From assembly GCF_040207125.1 (NCBI RefSeq), contig NZ_CP157940.1, forward strand, positions 1,116,001 through 1,180,000: 64,000 nucleotides of DNA. Reading direction: 5' to 3'. Every line of letters starts with the position of its first letter. The first letter of the stretch is position 1. The notes under the pieces are model-generated. The model had not been told where the DNA came from and ran no database searches. It saw nothing but the letters and a program-made list of their open reading frames with translations. Positions 46,614 to 54,812 of this stretch are shown here, piece after piece. The translations under genes were made by a program, and so were the position numbers. This stretch comes from Lacrimispora sp. BS-2 (GTDB taxonomy: Bacteria > Bacillota > Clostridia > Lachnospirales > Lachnospiraceae).

Positions 46614-47111
46614 AAAAAGCCCTCCTTATCCTGATTTTACATTTTTAAAGAAGTTGTCTATATCTTCATAGTCTATTATATTCTAAAACTAATTCTCCGT
46701 GATTTTACCCTGATATTTACAGTGCAGTATAATCAGGTGTTATAAAGTTCTCTACAGATGATACTTATTTGCTCTCTGTTGGAGGTGCAATTTGGAACGT
46801 ACTAAGCTATGCAAGAAATGGGATACAACCCAGGGAGAACGTACGTTCTGAAAGCCAGATGAAATATTCAGGAAAAAAATTGGTATCCTCATATATGTAT
46901 TTACTAAAAAACAAAGAGGAAATCCCCATATCACTTAGATGCACTGGACTGCCAGAAAGGCGCAATTTAAATTATAATTAGGAAAAACGTAATATCTTAA
47001 CAAGCCGAATTGTAAATTGCAAGTTTCATTAAGCAAATTGTAAATATATTGTAATGCCAAAATTTGGGTTTTGCTGTTATACTAATTTTATAAAAAGAAG
47101 GAGGATAAAAC
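46614..47111. other. intergenic stretch without a supported gene
   Basis: A 70-codon open frame at 46769-46981 has no ribosome binding site and no recognisable family. A promoter for the next gene is likely near 47060-47090 (TTGGGTTTTGCTG...TATACT), but it is weak. Confidence 0.4.
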
Positions 47112-47963
47112 ATGAATAAGTTTTTAAAGTTATTGATAACCGGCATCAGTTCCCTGGCGTTAGTGCTATCAGGAAGTGCTATTGTAACACAAGCAGAGGA
47201 GCCGGTTTCACTGCCTAACTCCATACGTATCTACGGAACAGTAACCTCAGTTTCCGAAGACAGACTTCGTATGACACGGAAAGACGGTGCCAGCGCAGGT
47301 CAGGAAATCATCCTGAACCTTTCCGCTGAGTCAAGGATTTTAAACTCCGTCAGCGGAGATCCAGTAACCGCAGGACAGATACAGAATGGTGAATTTATCT
47401 ATGCTGATATTAGCCCGGCTATGACCCTTAGTCTGCCGCCCATATCAAATGCCGTTGTAGTGCTTTGTAAAGTCCCGGCTGATTACCAGGTTCCGGAATA
47501 CGTAACTGTAGCGTCTATGAATATAAACTCAGACGGGCAGACTGGAATCCTCACCTCTGATACAGGGAAGCAATACAGCATAACTGATCAAAGTAAACTG
47601 TTTCCATATTTAACCCGAAACATTGTTACAGTCCATAACCTGTCAAAAGGACGCAATTGCCTGGTCTGGTCGAATGATAATACTGTTTCAAAGATTATGG
47701 TATTCCCAAATTCCGGTACATCAGATAAGCAAACCGGCTGGATAAAAAAAGACAGTTCCTGGTATTTTTATGATGCCAACGGCTTGGTATATACAGGATG
47801 GCTGAGTGATAACAATGACTGGTATTACCTGGATCCTGAGACCGGAATTATGAGAACAGGTTTCATTACCCTGGAGGGCAATACATACTATCTTCAAAAA
47901 GATGGACGCATGCTTACATCTTCAAAGACATTTATTCCAGATGAAAACGGCGTACTAAGATAA
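47112..47963 (+). CDS. secreted protein with C-terminal cell-wall-binding repeats
   Basis: 283 residues. A signal peptide (MNKFLKLLITGISSLALVLS, cleavage near TQAEE) is followed by a domain of unknown function (about 35-205), then three to four choline-binding-type repeats of about 20 residues: GWIKKDSSWYFYDANGLVYT, GWLSDNNDWYYLDPETGIMR, GFITLEGNTYYLQKDGRM. The repeats should attach it to cell-wall teichoic acid or a similar polymer. AGAAGGAGG precedes the ATG. A terminator follows. Confidence 0.88.
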   Translation: MNKFLKLLITGISSLALVLSGSAIVTQAEEPVSLPNSIRIYGTVTSVSEDRLRMTRKDGASAGQEIILNLSAESRILNSVSGDPVTAGQIQNGEFIYADISPAMTLSLPPISNAVVVLCKVPADYQVPEYVTVASMNINSDGQTGILTSDTGKQYSITDQSKLFPYLTRNIVTVHNLSKGRNCLVWSNDNTVSKIMVFPNSGTSDKQTGWIKKDSSWYFYDANGLVYTGWLSDNNDWYYLDPETGIMRTGFITLEGNTYYLQKDGRMLTSSKTFIPDENGVLR

Positions 47964-47994
47964 ACAGAAATTAAAAATATAAAACTTCTTTTCA

Positions 47995-48040
47995 AAAAGC
48001 CTGCAGGATTTCCACGATCCTGCCGGCTTCTTCTTTTTAT
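47995..48040 (+). terminator. terminator after the cell-wall-binding protein gene
   Basis: AAGCCTGCAGGAT and ATCCTGCCGGCTT arms followed by a T-rich tract. Confidence 0.75.
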
Positions 48041-48044
48041 AAGG

Positions 48045-48128
48045 ACTTTAGCCAAAGTAACAGAGCCAAAAGAAATAGTTGACTATATGAAAGAGCAGGC
48101 AAGGTACCTGATTAACCATTACCAGTAA
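48045..48128 (+). pseudogene. 3' coding remnant
   Basis: TLAKVTEPKEIVDYMKEQAR then YLINHYQ and a stop read in one frame, without a start. It looks like the end of a lost gene. Family not recognised. Confidence 0.3.
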
Positions 48129-48273
48129 CGGGTGCATTTCAAAATTAAAAGGGTACACAAACCTGCAAACCGCCCCAAACAATTTTCTGGTTTAAGTTGG
48201 AAACCAATCATAGAATGAAATTTTAAAGGAATGCCATACTAAAAAATAGATTTATAATAAAAGGAGGCAGACC

Positions 48274-48426
48274 ATGAGCAACGATAATTCAAAAAAAAGT
48301 ACAAAAAATCATAAAAAAGAAGATGGTACTTTTCGTTCAAAGCATATTAAGCATAATCCGCAGGCAGAAAGCGCTCGAGCTGTATTCGGGTTAAAGGCAG
48401 ATAATTCGAAAGATAAAGAATCATAG
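48274..48426 (+). CDS. CPC_1213-family small protein
   Basis: 50-residue, highly charged protein: MSNDNSKKSTKNHKKEDG and FRSKHIKHNPQAESARAVFG. The KHIKHxPQAESARAxFG stretch is the signature of the small clostridial CPC_1213 family, of unknown function. AAAAGGAGG is placed well before the ATG. No membrane segment. It is followed by a hairpin and the cold-shock gene. Confidence 0.75.
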   Translation: MSNDNSKKSTKNHKKEDGTFRSKHIKHNPQAESARAVFGLKADNSKDKES

Positions 48427-48478
48427 ACTCTAAATATCATTAAAATATCTCACGTTCAGCCGAAAAAAGCAGGCAAAT

Positions 48479-48516
48479 ATAGAAACTATTTCTATATGTA
48501 AGGGAATAGTTTCTAT
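48479..48516. terminator. 12-bp inverted repeat between the CPC_1213 gene and csp
   Basis: ATAGAAACTATT (48479-48490) and AATAGTTTCTAT (48505-48516). No long T run; it may be a terminator or part of the cold-shock 5' untranslated region. Confidence 0.5.
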
Positions 48517-48561
48517 GAGACTTTTATCGGTTTATAGACGATTTGCGAGGAGGTTTTCAAC

Positions 48562-48771
48562 ATGTCTAATTATACTGGTGTAGTTAAATGGTTTGATAAC
48601 GAAAGAGGTTATGGCTTTATCTCAACAAACGAAGGTCAGGATGTTTTTGTACATCATTCACAAGTCAAAGAAAAAACTCATAATAAAGATTTGCATGAGG
48701 GCCAGTCTGTTAATTTTGACGTTAAGCAAGATGATAAAGGATTAAGTGCTTTTAACGTCCATAAAAATTAA
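48562..48771 (+). CDS. cold-shock protein (CspA family)
   Basis: 69-residue OB-fold RNA chaperone with RNP-1 RGYGFIS and RNP-2 VFVHHS motifs after a normal GVVKWFDNE start. GAGGAGG precedes the ATG. The next gene begins 19 nt later, so the two may be co-transcribed. Confidence 0.97.
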   Translation: MSNYTGVVKWFDNERGYGFISTNEGQDVFVHHSQVKEKTHNKDLHEGQSVNFDVKQDDKGLSAFNVHKN

Positions 48772-48790
48772 ATTGTAAAGGAGTTATCTT

Positions 48791-49012
48791 ATGAACAAAA
48801 TTCATTATGATATATCAGGCATACAGAATTCAGAGATTAAGACTCAGCTTAAAAATGCATTAGACAAAATAGAAGGAATTACTATGGTCAATGTTGATGC
48901 AGCAAGAGGTTCCATTGAAGTCGGATACAATCAGTCAACGGACGAAAATACAATTAAATCTTGTATCGAAAATGTTGGCTGCAATATAAAGAGCCAATCC
49001 AGCGACTTCTAA
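48791..49012 (+). CDS. HMA-like small protein lacking the CxxC metal site
   Basis: 73 residues with the ferredoxin-like alpha-beta pattern of heavy-metal-associated domains: a first strand IHYDISGI, helix SEIKTQLKNALDKIEGI, strand MVNVDAARGSIEVGY, and final strand CNIKSQS. The usual metal loop MxCxxC is replaced by SGIQNSE, so copper binding in the normal way is not expected. AAAGGAG precedes the ATG. Function unknown. Confidence 0.75.
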   Translation: MNKIHYDISGIQNSEIKTQLKNALDKIEGITMVNVDAARGSIEVGYNQSTDENTIKSCIENVGCNIKSQSSDF

Positions 49013-49120
49013 GAATAGAATCTGTGAAAAAGATTTTTGAATGAATGCCAATTTATAAAACTTTTTATGCTAATATAAAAATATACTACCTTGTGGTAGA
49101 CAATTCATATTATATAAGAG

Positions 49121-49148
49121 TAGGGAAAAAAGTCCCTATTCTTTTTTT
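49121..49148 (+). terminator. terminator of the csp unit
   Basis: TAGGGA, AAAAAG loop, TCCCTA, then TTCTTTTTTT. Confidence 0.8.
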
Positions 49149-49203
49149 GTTACAAAGAGTTTAACCGAATCAAGCAGCGAAGCGGATAAAAGCTGCAAAT
49201 TTG

Positions 49204-49352
49204 TTATTTTACAGTCACTGCAATTACATGTTCCGGTAAATTGTTCTTAGCCGAAGGTGGGAGAGAGAAAGACAGGCATCTGAGGAATAACAGCCAAGAA
49301 CAGTTCTGAAATGTTCGATCAGCTAATTTACAGTTATAGCTATTGTAAAAAT
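49204..49352 (+). ncRNA. candidate structured RNA upstream of tdk
   Basis: Three nested complementary pairs support one folded RNA: TTTTACA (49207-49213) with TGTAAAA (49344-49350); TAAATT (49237-49242) with AATTTA (49325-49330); TGTTCTT (49242-49248) with AAGAACA (49296-49302). The purine-rich interior (CCGAAGGTGGGAGAGAGAAA region) looks like a conserved internal loop. I do not recognise a known class. It ends 90 nt before tdk. Confidence 0.45.
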
Positions 49353-49441
49353 GATTTATTTATTTTATTATAGTCTTCATGATTTCATGTTACATTAACA
49401 TGAAACATGGACATATTATATCTATAACAGAGGAGAAAAAA

Positions 49442-50008
49442 ATGGCTAAATTATTTTTTAGATATGGCGCAATGGGAAGCTCTAAAACGGCTAATGCACT
49501 CATGACCAGATATAATTTCATGGAAAAGGGAAAAAACGTTTTATTAATAAAGCCTGATGCAGAAACCAGAGATGAAAAAACGAAAATCAGATCAAGGATC
49601 GGGCTGGAAGCAAATTGCATTTTATGGTCTGAGTTCAAGGGTTACGATTATAATTCAATCAAGGAATTGGATACAATCATTGTAGATGAAGTACAATTTC
49701 TTTCAGAAAATGATATTGAACATCTTTCTAATGTGGTTGATGAATACGATATTTCAGTTTTCTGTTACGGCCTTAGAACGGACTTTACATCCCATCTTTT
49801 TCCAGGCTCCAAACGCTTGATGGAACTGGCAGATGAAATTGAGGAATTAAAAACAGTCTGCTGGTGCGGTAACAGTGCCAATATGAATGCAAGAATTGAT
49901 AAAGATGGGAACATAGTCAGAAAAGGGCAGCAAATATTAATGGGGGCAAATGATAAATACATTTCATTGTGCCGTAAACACTATAAAGAAGGTAAAATCA
50001 AACAATAG
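49442..50008 (+). CDS. tdk: thymidine kinase
   Basis: 188-residue type II thymidine kinase (salvage of thymidine to dTMP). P-loop FRYGAMGSSKT at the start, VDEVQFLSENDIE Walker B, a lasso-region FCYGLRTDF, and zinc ligands CWCG and CRKH near the C-terminus. The ATG at 49442 follows GAGGAG; the upstream extension to 49379 has no ribosome binding site. Confidence 0.93.
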   Translation: MAKLFFRYGAMGSSKTANALMTRYNFMEKGKNVLLIKPDAETRDEKTKIRSRIGLEANCILWSEFKGYDYNSIKELDTIIVDEVQFLSENDIEHLSNVVDEYDISVFCYGLRTDFTSHLFPGSKRLMELADEIEELKTVCWCGNSANMNARIDKDGNIVRKGQQILMGANDKYISLCRKHYKEGKIKQ

Positions 50009-50275
50009 ATTGATACAAATTCATATGCTTACTATCAGCCGGGGCGTTGGCCCCGGTAAAAAAGCAGCCGCAAAAGAACATACATTCGTTTCTGTTATTT
50101 CAAATGCCTGTAAAGGCATGTTCACATATATGCTAATTGTCTGGAAAACAGTCAATTTGTTCACTTCAAAGAAAATACGATTCAAATTGCCATCATAACC
50201 TCCTTTGTCAGATCGATCACTTTAATTTCCCTTAACCGCTGCAATACCTGTTAAATCACTCAAATTACTATAAAT
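50009..50275. other. intergenic stretch with a GC-rich hairpin
   Basis: CCGGGG and CCCCGG (about 50039-50057) form a short hairpin followed by TAAAAAA, not a T run. Nothing else recognised. Confidence 0.4.
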
Positions 50276-50336
50276 GCTTGACTAAAATAATTATTATTAA
50301 AAAAGCATTGACTAAAATAATTTTATAAAATATAAT
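50276..50336 (+). promoter_or_regulatory. promoter and direct-repeat operator of the PTS-nanE operon
   Basis: Promoter TTGACT (50308-50313), 17 bp, TATAAT (50331-50336). The 15-mer TTGACTAAAATAATT occurs twice, at 50278-50292 and 50308-50322, exactly 30 bp apart, so that the second copy covers the -35 region. Placement suits a repressor or activator; the RpiR-type regulator at 52695 is the nearest candidate. Confidence 0.65.
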
Positions 50337-50409
50337 AAAAGTAACCAAAAAAAATGGCATATTGAAACAGCACTTGTACAATATGCGCCTTAGGAGGAGG
50401 TATATATTT

Positions 50410-51903
50410 ATGTTTAAGCAGCTTCAAAAATTAGGTAAGGCATTTATGTTACCAATCGCCATTCTTCCGGCAGCAGGTCTTCTGTTAGGGATAGGCGGGG
50501 CAATGTCCAATCCAAACACCATTGCGGCTTATCCATTTTTGAACATCTTTGCTCTGCAGGCATTATTTACTGTTATGAGTAAAGCGGGAGAAGTGGTGTT
50601 TGGGAATCTGTCACTCATCATGTGTATTGGTCTGGCAGTGGGGCTTGCAAAAAAGGACAAAGGAACGGCAGGCCTGGCAGCTGCGGTTGCTTTTCTGGTC
50701 ATGAATGCGTCAATCGGCGCATTGCTGTCAGTCTTTAAGCCGGATGGCAACACAATTGATACCGGTGTTGTAGGCTCTATTGTTATTGGCTGTATGGTTA
50801 CTTATTTCCATAACCGGTACCGAAATATACAGCTGCCGCCGTTTCTGGGATTTTTCGGGGGCTCACGTTTTATACCGATCATATCCTCATTTGCGGCAAT
50901 TTTTGTGGGTGCAATATTCTTCCTGATCTGGCCTCCTTTTCAGTCATTATTGGTTTCCTGCGGCCAGGCCATTGCAAGTATGGGAGTCTTTGGAACATTT
51001 CTGTATGGATTTTTGATGAGGCTTTGCGGAGCGGTAGGCCTGCATCATATGATTTATCCCATGTTCTGGTATACGGAATTAGGCGGAGTTGCCACGGTAG
51101 GAGGACAGGAAATTGCAGGTGCCCAGAAAATTTTCTTTGCCCAGCTGGCTGATCCTAATTTTACAGGAATGTACACCGAGGGTACGCGATTTTTTGCAGG
51201 CCGTTTTGATACGATGATTTTCGGTTTACCGGCAGCATGCCTTGCAATGTATCACTGTGTTCCTCAAAAACGCCGTAAATTGGTATTTGGTTTATTCTTC
51301 TCAGCGGCTCTAACATCATTTTTAACAGGTATTACGGAACCCATTGAATTCATGTTTCTGTTTGTAGCTCCGTGGCTGTATGTGGTTCATGCATTTTTGG
51401 ATGGTCTTTCCTTTGCGATTGCCGATCTTTTAAGCGTTCGTATCGGAAACACCTTTTCCGGCGGAATCATTGACTTTACCTTATTTGGAGTCCTGCAGGG
51501 CAATGCAAAAACTCACTGGATCTATGTAGTGGTGGTGGGAGTATTCTGGGCGATTCTGTATTATGTATTATTCCGTTTCCTGATCACAAAGTTTAATATC
51601 CCTACTCCAGGCCGCGAGGAAGGAGAAGATGATGAGGTAAATGTGGAAACAAAGGGTACAATTGCTGAAACGGCTCTTCGCGTGCTTGCAGCGTTAGGCG
51701 GCAAGGAAAATATTGAAGATTGTGATGCTTGTATTACCCGTCTGCGTGTGGCGGTAAAGGATATCAGTAAGGTTGATAAAGAAGCCATTAAGCGGGAAGG
51801 CGCAGCAGCCGTACTGGAGGTGAAAGGCGGCATTCAGGCAATATTCGGAGCTAAGGCAGATCTGATAAAATCAAAAATAAACGACATAATCGGCGAAGAA
51901 TAG
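50410..51903 (+). CDS. PTS transporter subunit EIIBC, glucose/GlcNAc family
   Basis: 498 residues. The membrane EIIC domain (FMLPIAILPAAGLLLGIGGA to about residue 390, with the GITEPIEFMFLF motif) is followed by EIIB, whose phosphorylated Cys lies in DCDACITRLRVAV (C441). There is no EIIA domain, so phosphate must come from a separate EIIA. Neighbouring nanE and an RpiR regulator suggest an amino sugar such as N-acetylmannosamine as substrate. GGAGGAGG precedes the ATG at 50410. Confidence 0.92.
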   Translation: MFKQLQKLGKAFMLPIAILPAAGLLLGIGGAMSNPNTIAAYPFLNIFALQALFTVMSKAGEVVFGNLSLIMCIGLAVGLAKKDKGTAGLAAAVAFLVMNASIGALLSVFKPDGNTIDTGVVGSIVIGCMVTYFHNRYRNIQLPPFLGFFGGSRFIPIISSFAAIFVGAIFFLIWPPFQSLLVSCGQAIASMGVFGTFLYGFLMRLCGAVGLHHMIYPMFWYTELGGVATVGGQEIAGAQKIFFAQLADPNFTGMYTEGTRFFAGRFDTMIFGLPAACLAMYHCVPQKRRKLVFGLFFSAALTSFLTGITEPIEFMFLFVAPWLYVVHAFLDGLSFAIADLLSVRIGNTFSGGIIDFTLFGVLQGNAKTHWIYVVVVGVFWAILYYVLFRFLITKFNIPTPGREEGEDDEVNVETKGTIAETALRVLAALGGKENIEDCDACITRLRVAVKDISKVDKEAIKREGAAAVLEVKGGIQAIFGAKADLIKSKINDIIGEE

Positions 51904-51918
51904 GGAGATGTGATACTT

Positions 51919-52566
51919 ATGAATAGAGGTTTGATTGTATCCTGTCAGGCGCTTCCGGAGGAACCCCTGCACAGTTCATTTATCATGGGGCGTATGGCTC
52001 TGGCAGCAAAAGAGGGAGGCGCAGTCGGTATTCGTGCGAACAGCGTGGAAGATATTAAAGAAATCAAGAAAAATGTGGATCTTCCGATTATCGGAATTAT
52101 CAAAAAAGTGTATGAGGAAGGCAAGCCTTATATCACCCCCACATTTGCAGAGGTAGACGCGCTGGTCCGGACCGGAGTTGATGTAGTTGCGGTGGATGCC
52201 ACCAAAAATCAGGATGTGGATTTTCTTTATAAGCTTCATGAGAAATATCCTCACCAAAAATTTATGGCAGACATTTCAACAGAAGAAGAGGGACTGCGCG
52301 CGGACGAAATTGGTTTTGATTTTGTGGGCCTGACCCTGTTGGGATATACGCCTCAGTCTCAAGGACTGGATAAATTTAAGGTTCTAAAGTCTTTGATTGC
52401 CAAATGTACCCATCCTGTTATAGCAGAAGGAAATTTTAACACACCGGAGCAGGCTGCAAGGGCCATTGAATCAGGAGCCTACGCAGTAGTAGTAGGAACT
52501 GCCATCACACGCCCTCAATGCATTACCCGTGGATTTGCCGAGGCAGTGTCAAAGGTTAATAAATAA
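51919..52566 (+). CDS. nanE: N-acetylmannosamine-6-phosphate 2-epimerase
   Basis: 215-residue TIM-barrel epimerase that turns ManNAc-6-P into GlcNAc-6-P. Signatures: [15 protein letters not shown] at the start, [11 protein letters not shown] with the expected catalytic Lys region, [14 protein letters not shown] and [14 protein letters not shown]. It follows the PTS gene after 15 nt, so uptake as ManNAc-6-P and epimerisation form one pathway. GGGAG lies 11 nt before the chosen ATG. Confidence 0.94.
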   Translation: MNRGLIVSCQALPEEPLHSSFIMGRMALAAKEGGAVGIRANSVEDIKEIKKNVDLPIIGIIKKVYEEGKPYITPTFAEVDALVRTGVDVVAVDATKNQDVDFLYKLHEKYPHQKFMADISTEEEGLRADEIGFDFVGLTLLGYTPQSQGLDKFKVLKSLIAKCTHPVIAEGNFNTPEQAARAIESGAYAVVVGTAITRPQCITRGFAEAVSKVNK

Positions 52567-52694
52567 ATTTACGCCTTCCTTCTGTTTCCTCTGAAATCTT
52601 TTCGTTTTTACTAAAAAGTGATATAATAAGAACACTTTATATAATATGGGTTCAATTTTCACAAATTAAAGACGAAAGCACAAGAGGTATCAAT

Positions 52695-53507
52695 ATGGAC
52701 ATTCTTTCATCAATTCAAAAAAAATATAATACGTTTACAGATAAAGAACGAAGTATCGCGGATTACATTTTGAAGGAAGGCAATAATATCCGGAATATGA
52801 ATATCTCTGTTCTGGCAGCTACTGTGGGAGTATCTGACGGTACAATAACACGCTTCTGTAAAAAAGTTGGAGGAAAATCTTTTGCAGAGCTGAAAATCCA
52901 GCTTGGAAGCGCAGGGGCAGGAAACAAGATTGCCCATTCGGATGATCTGGTGACTCAGGTTTATGATTTTTACAAGACAGTAATCGAACATTCCAATCAG
53001 ATGATAGATAAGAAGGCATTGGAGTATCTGGCAGACCAGATTGTCACGGCAGGAAATATCTATATTTTCGGAGTGGGATCCTCAGGACTGACTGCCTGTG
53101 AGACCATGCTCCGCTTATCCCGTATGGGATTTCATGTACAAAGTGTGACCGATTCTCATTTAATGGTGATTTACAGCTCAATTTTGGGCCCCGGAGATCT
53201 GGTAATTGCAATTTCCATATCCGGTGAAACGGCAGAAGTTGTCAATGCTGTCAGGGCTGCGAAACAAAATGGAGCAAAGCTTATCTGCCTGACCAGCTTT
53301 ACCGACAGTACGATCGCACAATGCGCTGATTTTTGTTTTCCCGTAGTAAATCCATTGTTTGTTGATCAGGAAAGATTTGTAAACAGTCAGTTGTCGACTC
53401 TCTATACGATCGATCTTCTTTGCCTGATTCTTCTAAAGGATGAAGTCCGGAAGAAAAAGATGAATATTACGGTGGAAACCATTGTCAAACAGTCTCATTT
53501 AAAATAG
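52695..53507 (+). CDS. RpiR-family transcriptional regulator
   Basis: 270 residues: N-terminal RpiR helix-turn-helix (about 1-77, VLAATVGVSDGTITRFCKKV) and a C-terminal SIS sugar-phosphate isomerase-like domain (IYIFGVGSSGLTACETMLR; VIAISISGETAEVVNAVRAA). Such regulators sense a sugar phosphate. Here ManNAc-6-P or GlcNAc-6-P is the likely ligand and the upstream PTS-nanE operon the target. It has its own -10-like TATAAT at about 52622. Confidence 0.93.
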   Translation: MDILSSIQKKYNTFTDKERSIADYILKEGNNIRNMNISVLAATVGVSDGTITRFCKKVGGKSFAELKIQLGSAGAGNKIAHSDDLVTQVYDFYKTVIEHSNQMIDKKALEYLADQIVTAGNIYIFGVGSSGLTACETMLRLSRMGFHVQSVTDSHLMVIYSSILGPGDLVIAISISGETAEVVNAVRAAKQNGAKLICLTSFTDSTIAQCADFCFPVVNPLFVDQERFVNSQLSTLYTIDLLCLILLKDEVRKKKMNITVETIVKQSHLK

Positions 53508-53528
53508 AATGCAGTAAAATAAGAAGTG

Positions 53529-53577
53529 CCAGGAGCGGCTTTGAATTCCCATTTCAAAGCCGCTCCTGGTTTTTTTA
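53529..53577 (+). terminator. terminator after the RpiR gene
   Basis: Perfect stem CCAGGAGCGGCTTTGAA and complement followed by seven T. Confidence 0.93.
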
Positions 53578-53692
53578 TGGCAGGATTCTTGGTGTACTTC
53601 TGTTTTCTGCATATTGTGGCACGAAAAGGAGATAATAATTTAAAATTAAGATTGGAGAATTATGGTTTCACAAGTGATGCCATTATAAAATT

Positions 53693-54613
53693 ATGGAGAA
53701 AACAATAGCATTTCATGATCTTGTTATCATCTTGTGCGGTATCGTGATGGGGACAATTGCACGTTTCGTTACCCTCCGCATTGATACACGTCAAAACCCC
53801 AGTTATCCTACCGGTGTTTTTATTAATATAGTGATAGGAATTCTGGCTTCTGCTTTGGGCTCTGTTGCGATACCGGCTCTGTTAGATAAAGAATTCACGG
53901 CAGTTACTTTTATTGCCTTAGCCATCCAGCATTTCCGGGAAGTGAGAAAAACAGAAAAAGACAGTCTTGAGGATCTGGAAAAAACAGAATATTCAAAAAG
54001 AGGGGCCGCTTATATTGACGGCATTGCCAAGACCTATGAATCCAGAAATTATTTATCCATGCTTACTTCCCTGTTTGTTGTGCTGGTTTTAAGTATCTTA
54101 TCTGTAGAAAGTCTGGTTATAAACTTAATGATTGCTGCAGTCAGCGGCATTTGTATGATTTATTTCCTGACAAGAATAACAAAAGGTAAATGCATCGGTG
54201 ATATCTGCAATATAAAAGAAGGAAAAATAACCATAGACCATTCGGATCTGCTTGTGGATGGCATGTATGTTACCAATGTGCTGGGAACTGAGAGAATCAG
54301 AGAATTATTTTTAAAAGAGGGAATCGGTATTGTCATAGAGCCGAAAAGCGATAAATTCAGAATCACGATTGAGAATTATGGACAGAGGCAGGCCATGCTT
54401 TTTGAGGCTACCAGGACCTTTGGCGTGAAGAGGTACAGTTTTACCAGAAAAAACTATAAAACAGGAAAGCTGCTACTGGCTTTTATACCAATTATTCGTG
54501 ATCCTGATGCTATAATAGATGTAATTAAGAAAACACCCGTACTGGAAAACAGCAGGAAAATCAATACAATTATGGATATTAATATTGGAGGGGATATCAA
54601 TGGGGCAGAGTAG
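53693..54613 (+). CDS. YIEGIA-domain membrane protein
   Basis: 306 residues. Two hydrophobic helices near the N-terminus (DLVIILCGIVMGTIARFV; FINIVIGILASALGSVAIPAL), then AAYIDGIAKTYESRNYLSML, which is the name-giving YIEGIA motif with Asp for Glu, two more helices (about 120-165), and a soluble C-terminal domain. The family is found in spore-forming Firmicutes and its function is unknown. The ribosome binding site is weak. The next gene overlaps its end by 14 nt. Confidence 0.85.
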   Translation: MEKTIAFHDLVIILCGIVMGTIARFVTLRIDTRQNPSYPTGVFINIVIGILASALGSVAIPALLDKEFTAVTFIALAIQHFREVRKTEKDSLEDLEKTEYSKRGAAYIDGIAKTYESRNYLSMLTSLFVVLVLSILSVESLVINLMIAAVSGICMIYFLTRITKGKCIGDICNIKEGKITIDHSDLLVDGMYVTNVLGTERIRELFLKEGIGIVIEPKSDKFRITIENYGQRQAMLFEATRTFGVKRYSFTRKNYKTGKLLLAFIPIIRDPDAIIDVIKKTPVLENSRKINTIMDINIGGDINGAE

Positions 54614-54791
54614 TCCGGAGATATTGGTTTATATAACAGATAACAAAGAAAGAATCATATCAGGCGACCCTTTGACTCTTTATATACCAGATTCAGAGGA
54701 GCGCGAAATATGTCTGACAGATTTAGGGAAGGCGCTTCGAGCCGATGTGGTGCAGCTAAAAAATGGTGATCACTTATTAATCAGCAGGTAG
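54600..54791 (+). CDS. small partner of YIEGIA protein ('capping complex subunit' type)
   Basis: 63 residues: MGQSSPEILVYITDNKER and ISGDPLTLYIPDSEERE, then DVVQLKNGDHLLI. Small proteins of this kind are regularly encoded right after YIEGIA proteins and named as their capping subunit. GGAGGGG lies before the ATG at 54600, inside the upstream gene, so the two are translationally coupled. Confidence 0.75.
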   Translation: MGQSSPEILVYITDNKERIISGDPLTLYIPDSEEREICLTDLGKALRADVVQLKNGDHLLISR

Positions 54792-54812
54792 AATCTTTTT
54801 AGGAGGCGGTCA

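Noticed and set aside
46769..46981. 70-codon plus-strand frame
   Set aside because: No ribosome binding site or family resemblance; cannot be told from chance.
50039..50057. GC-rich hairpin taken as tdk terminator
   Set aside because: Followed by an A run, not a T run, on the plus strand; too short to be certain.
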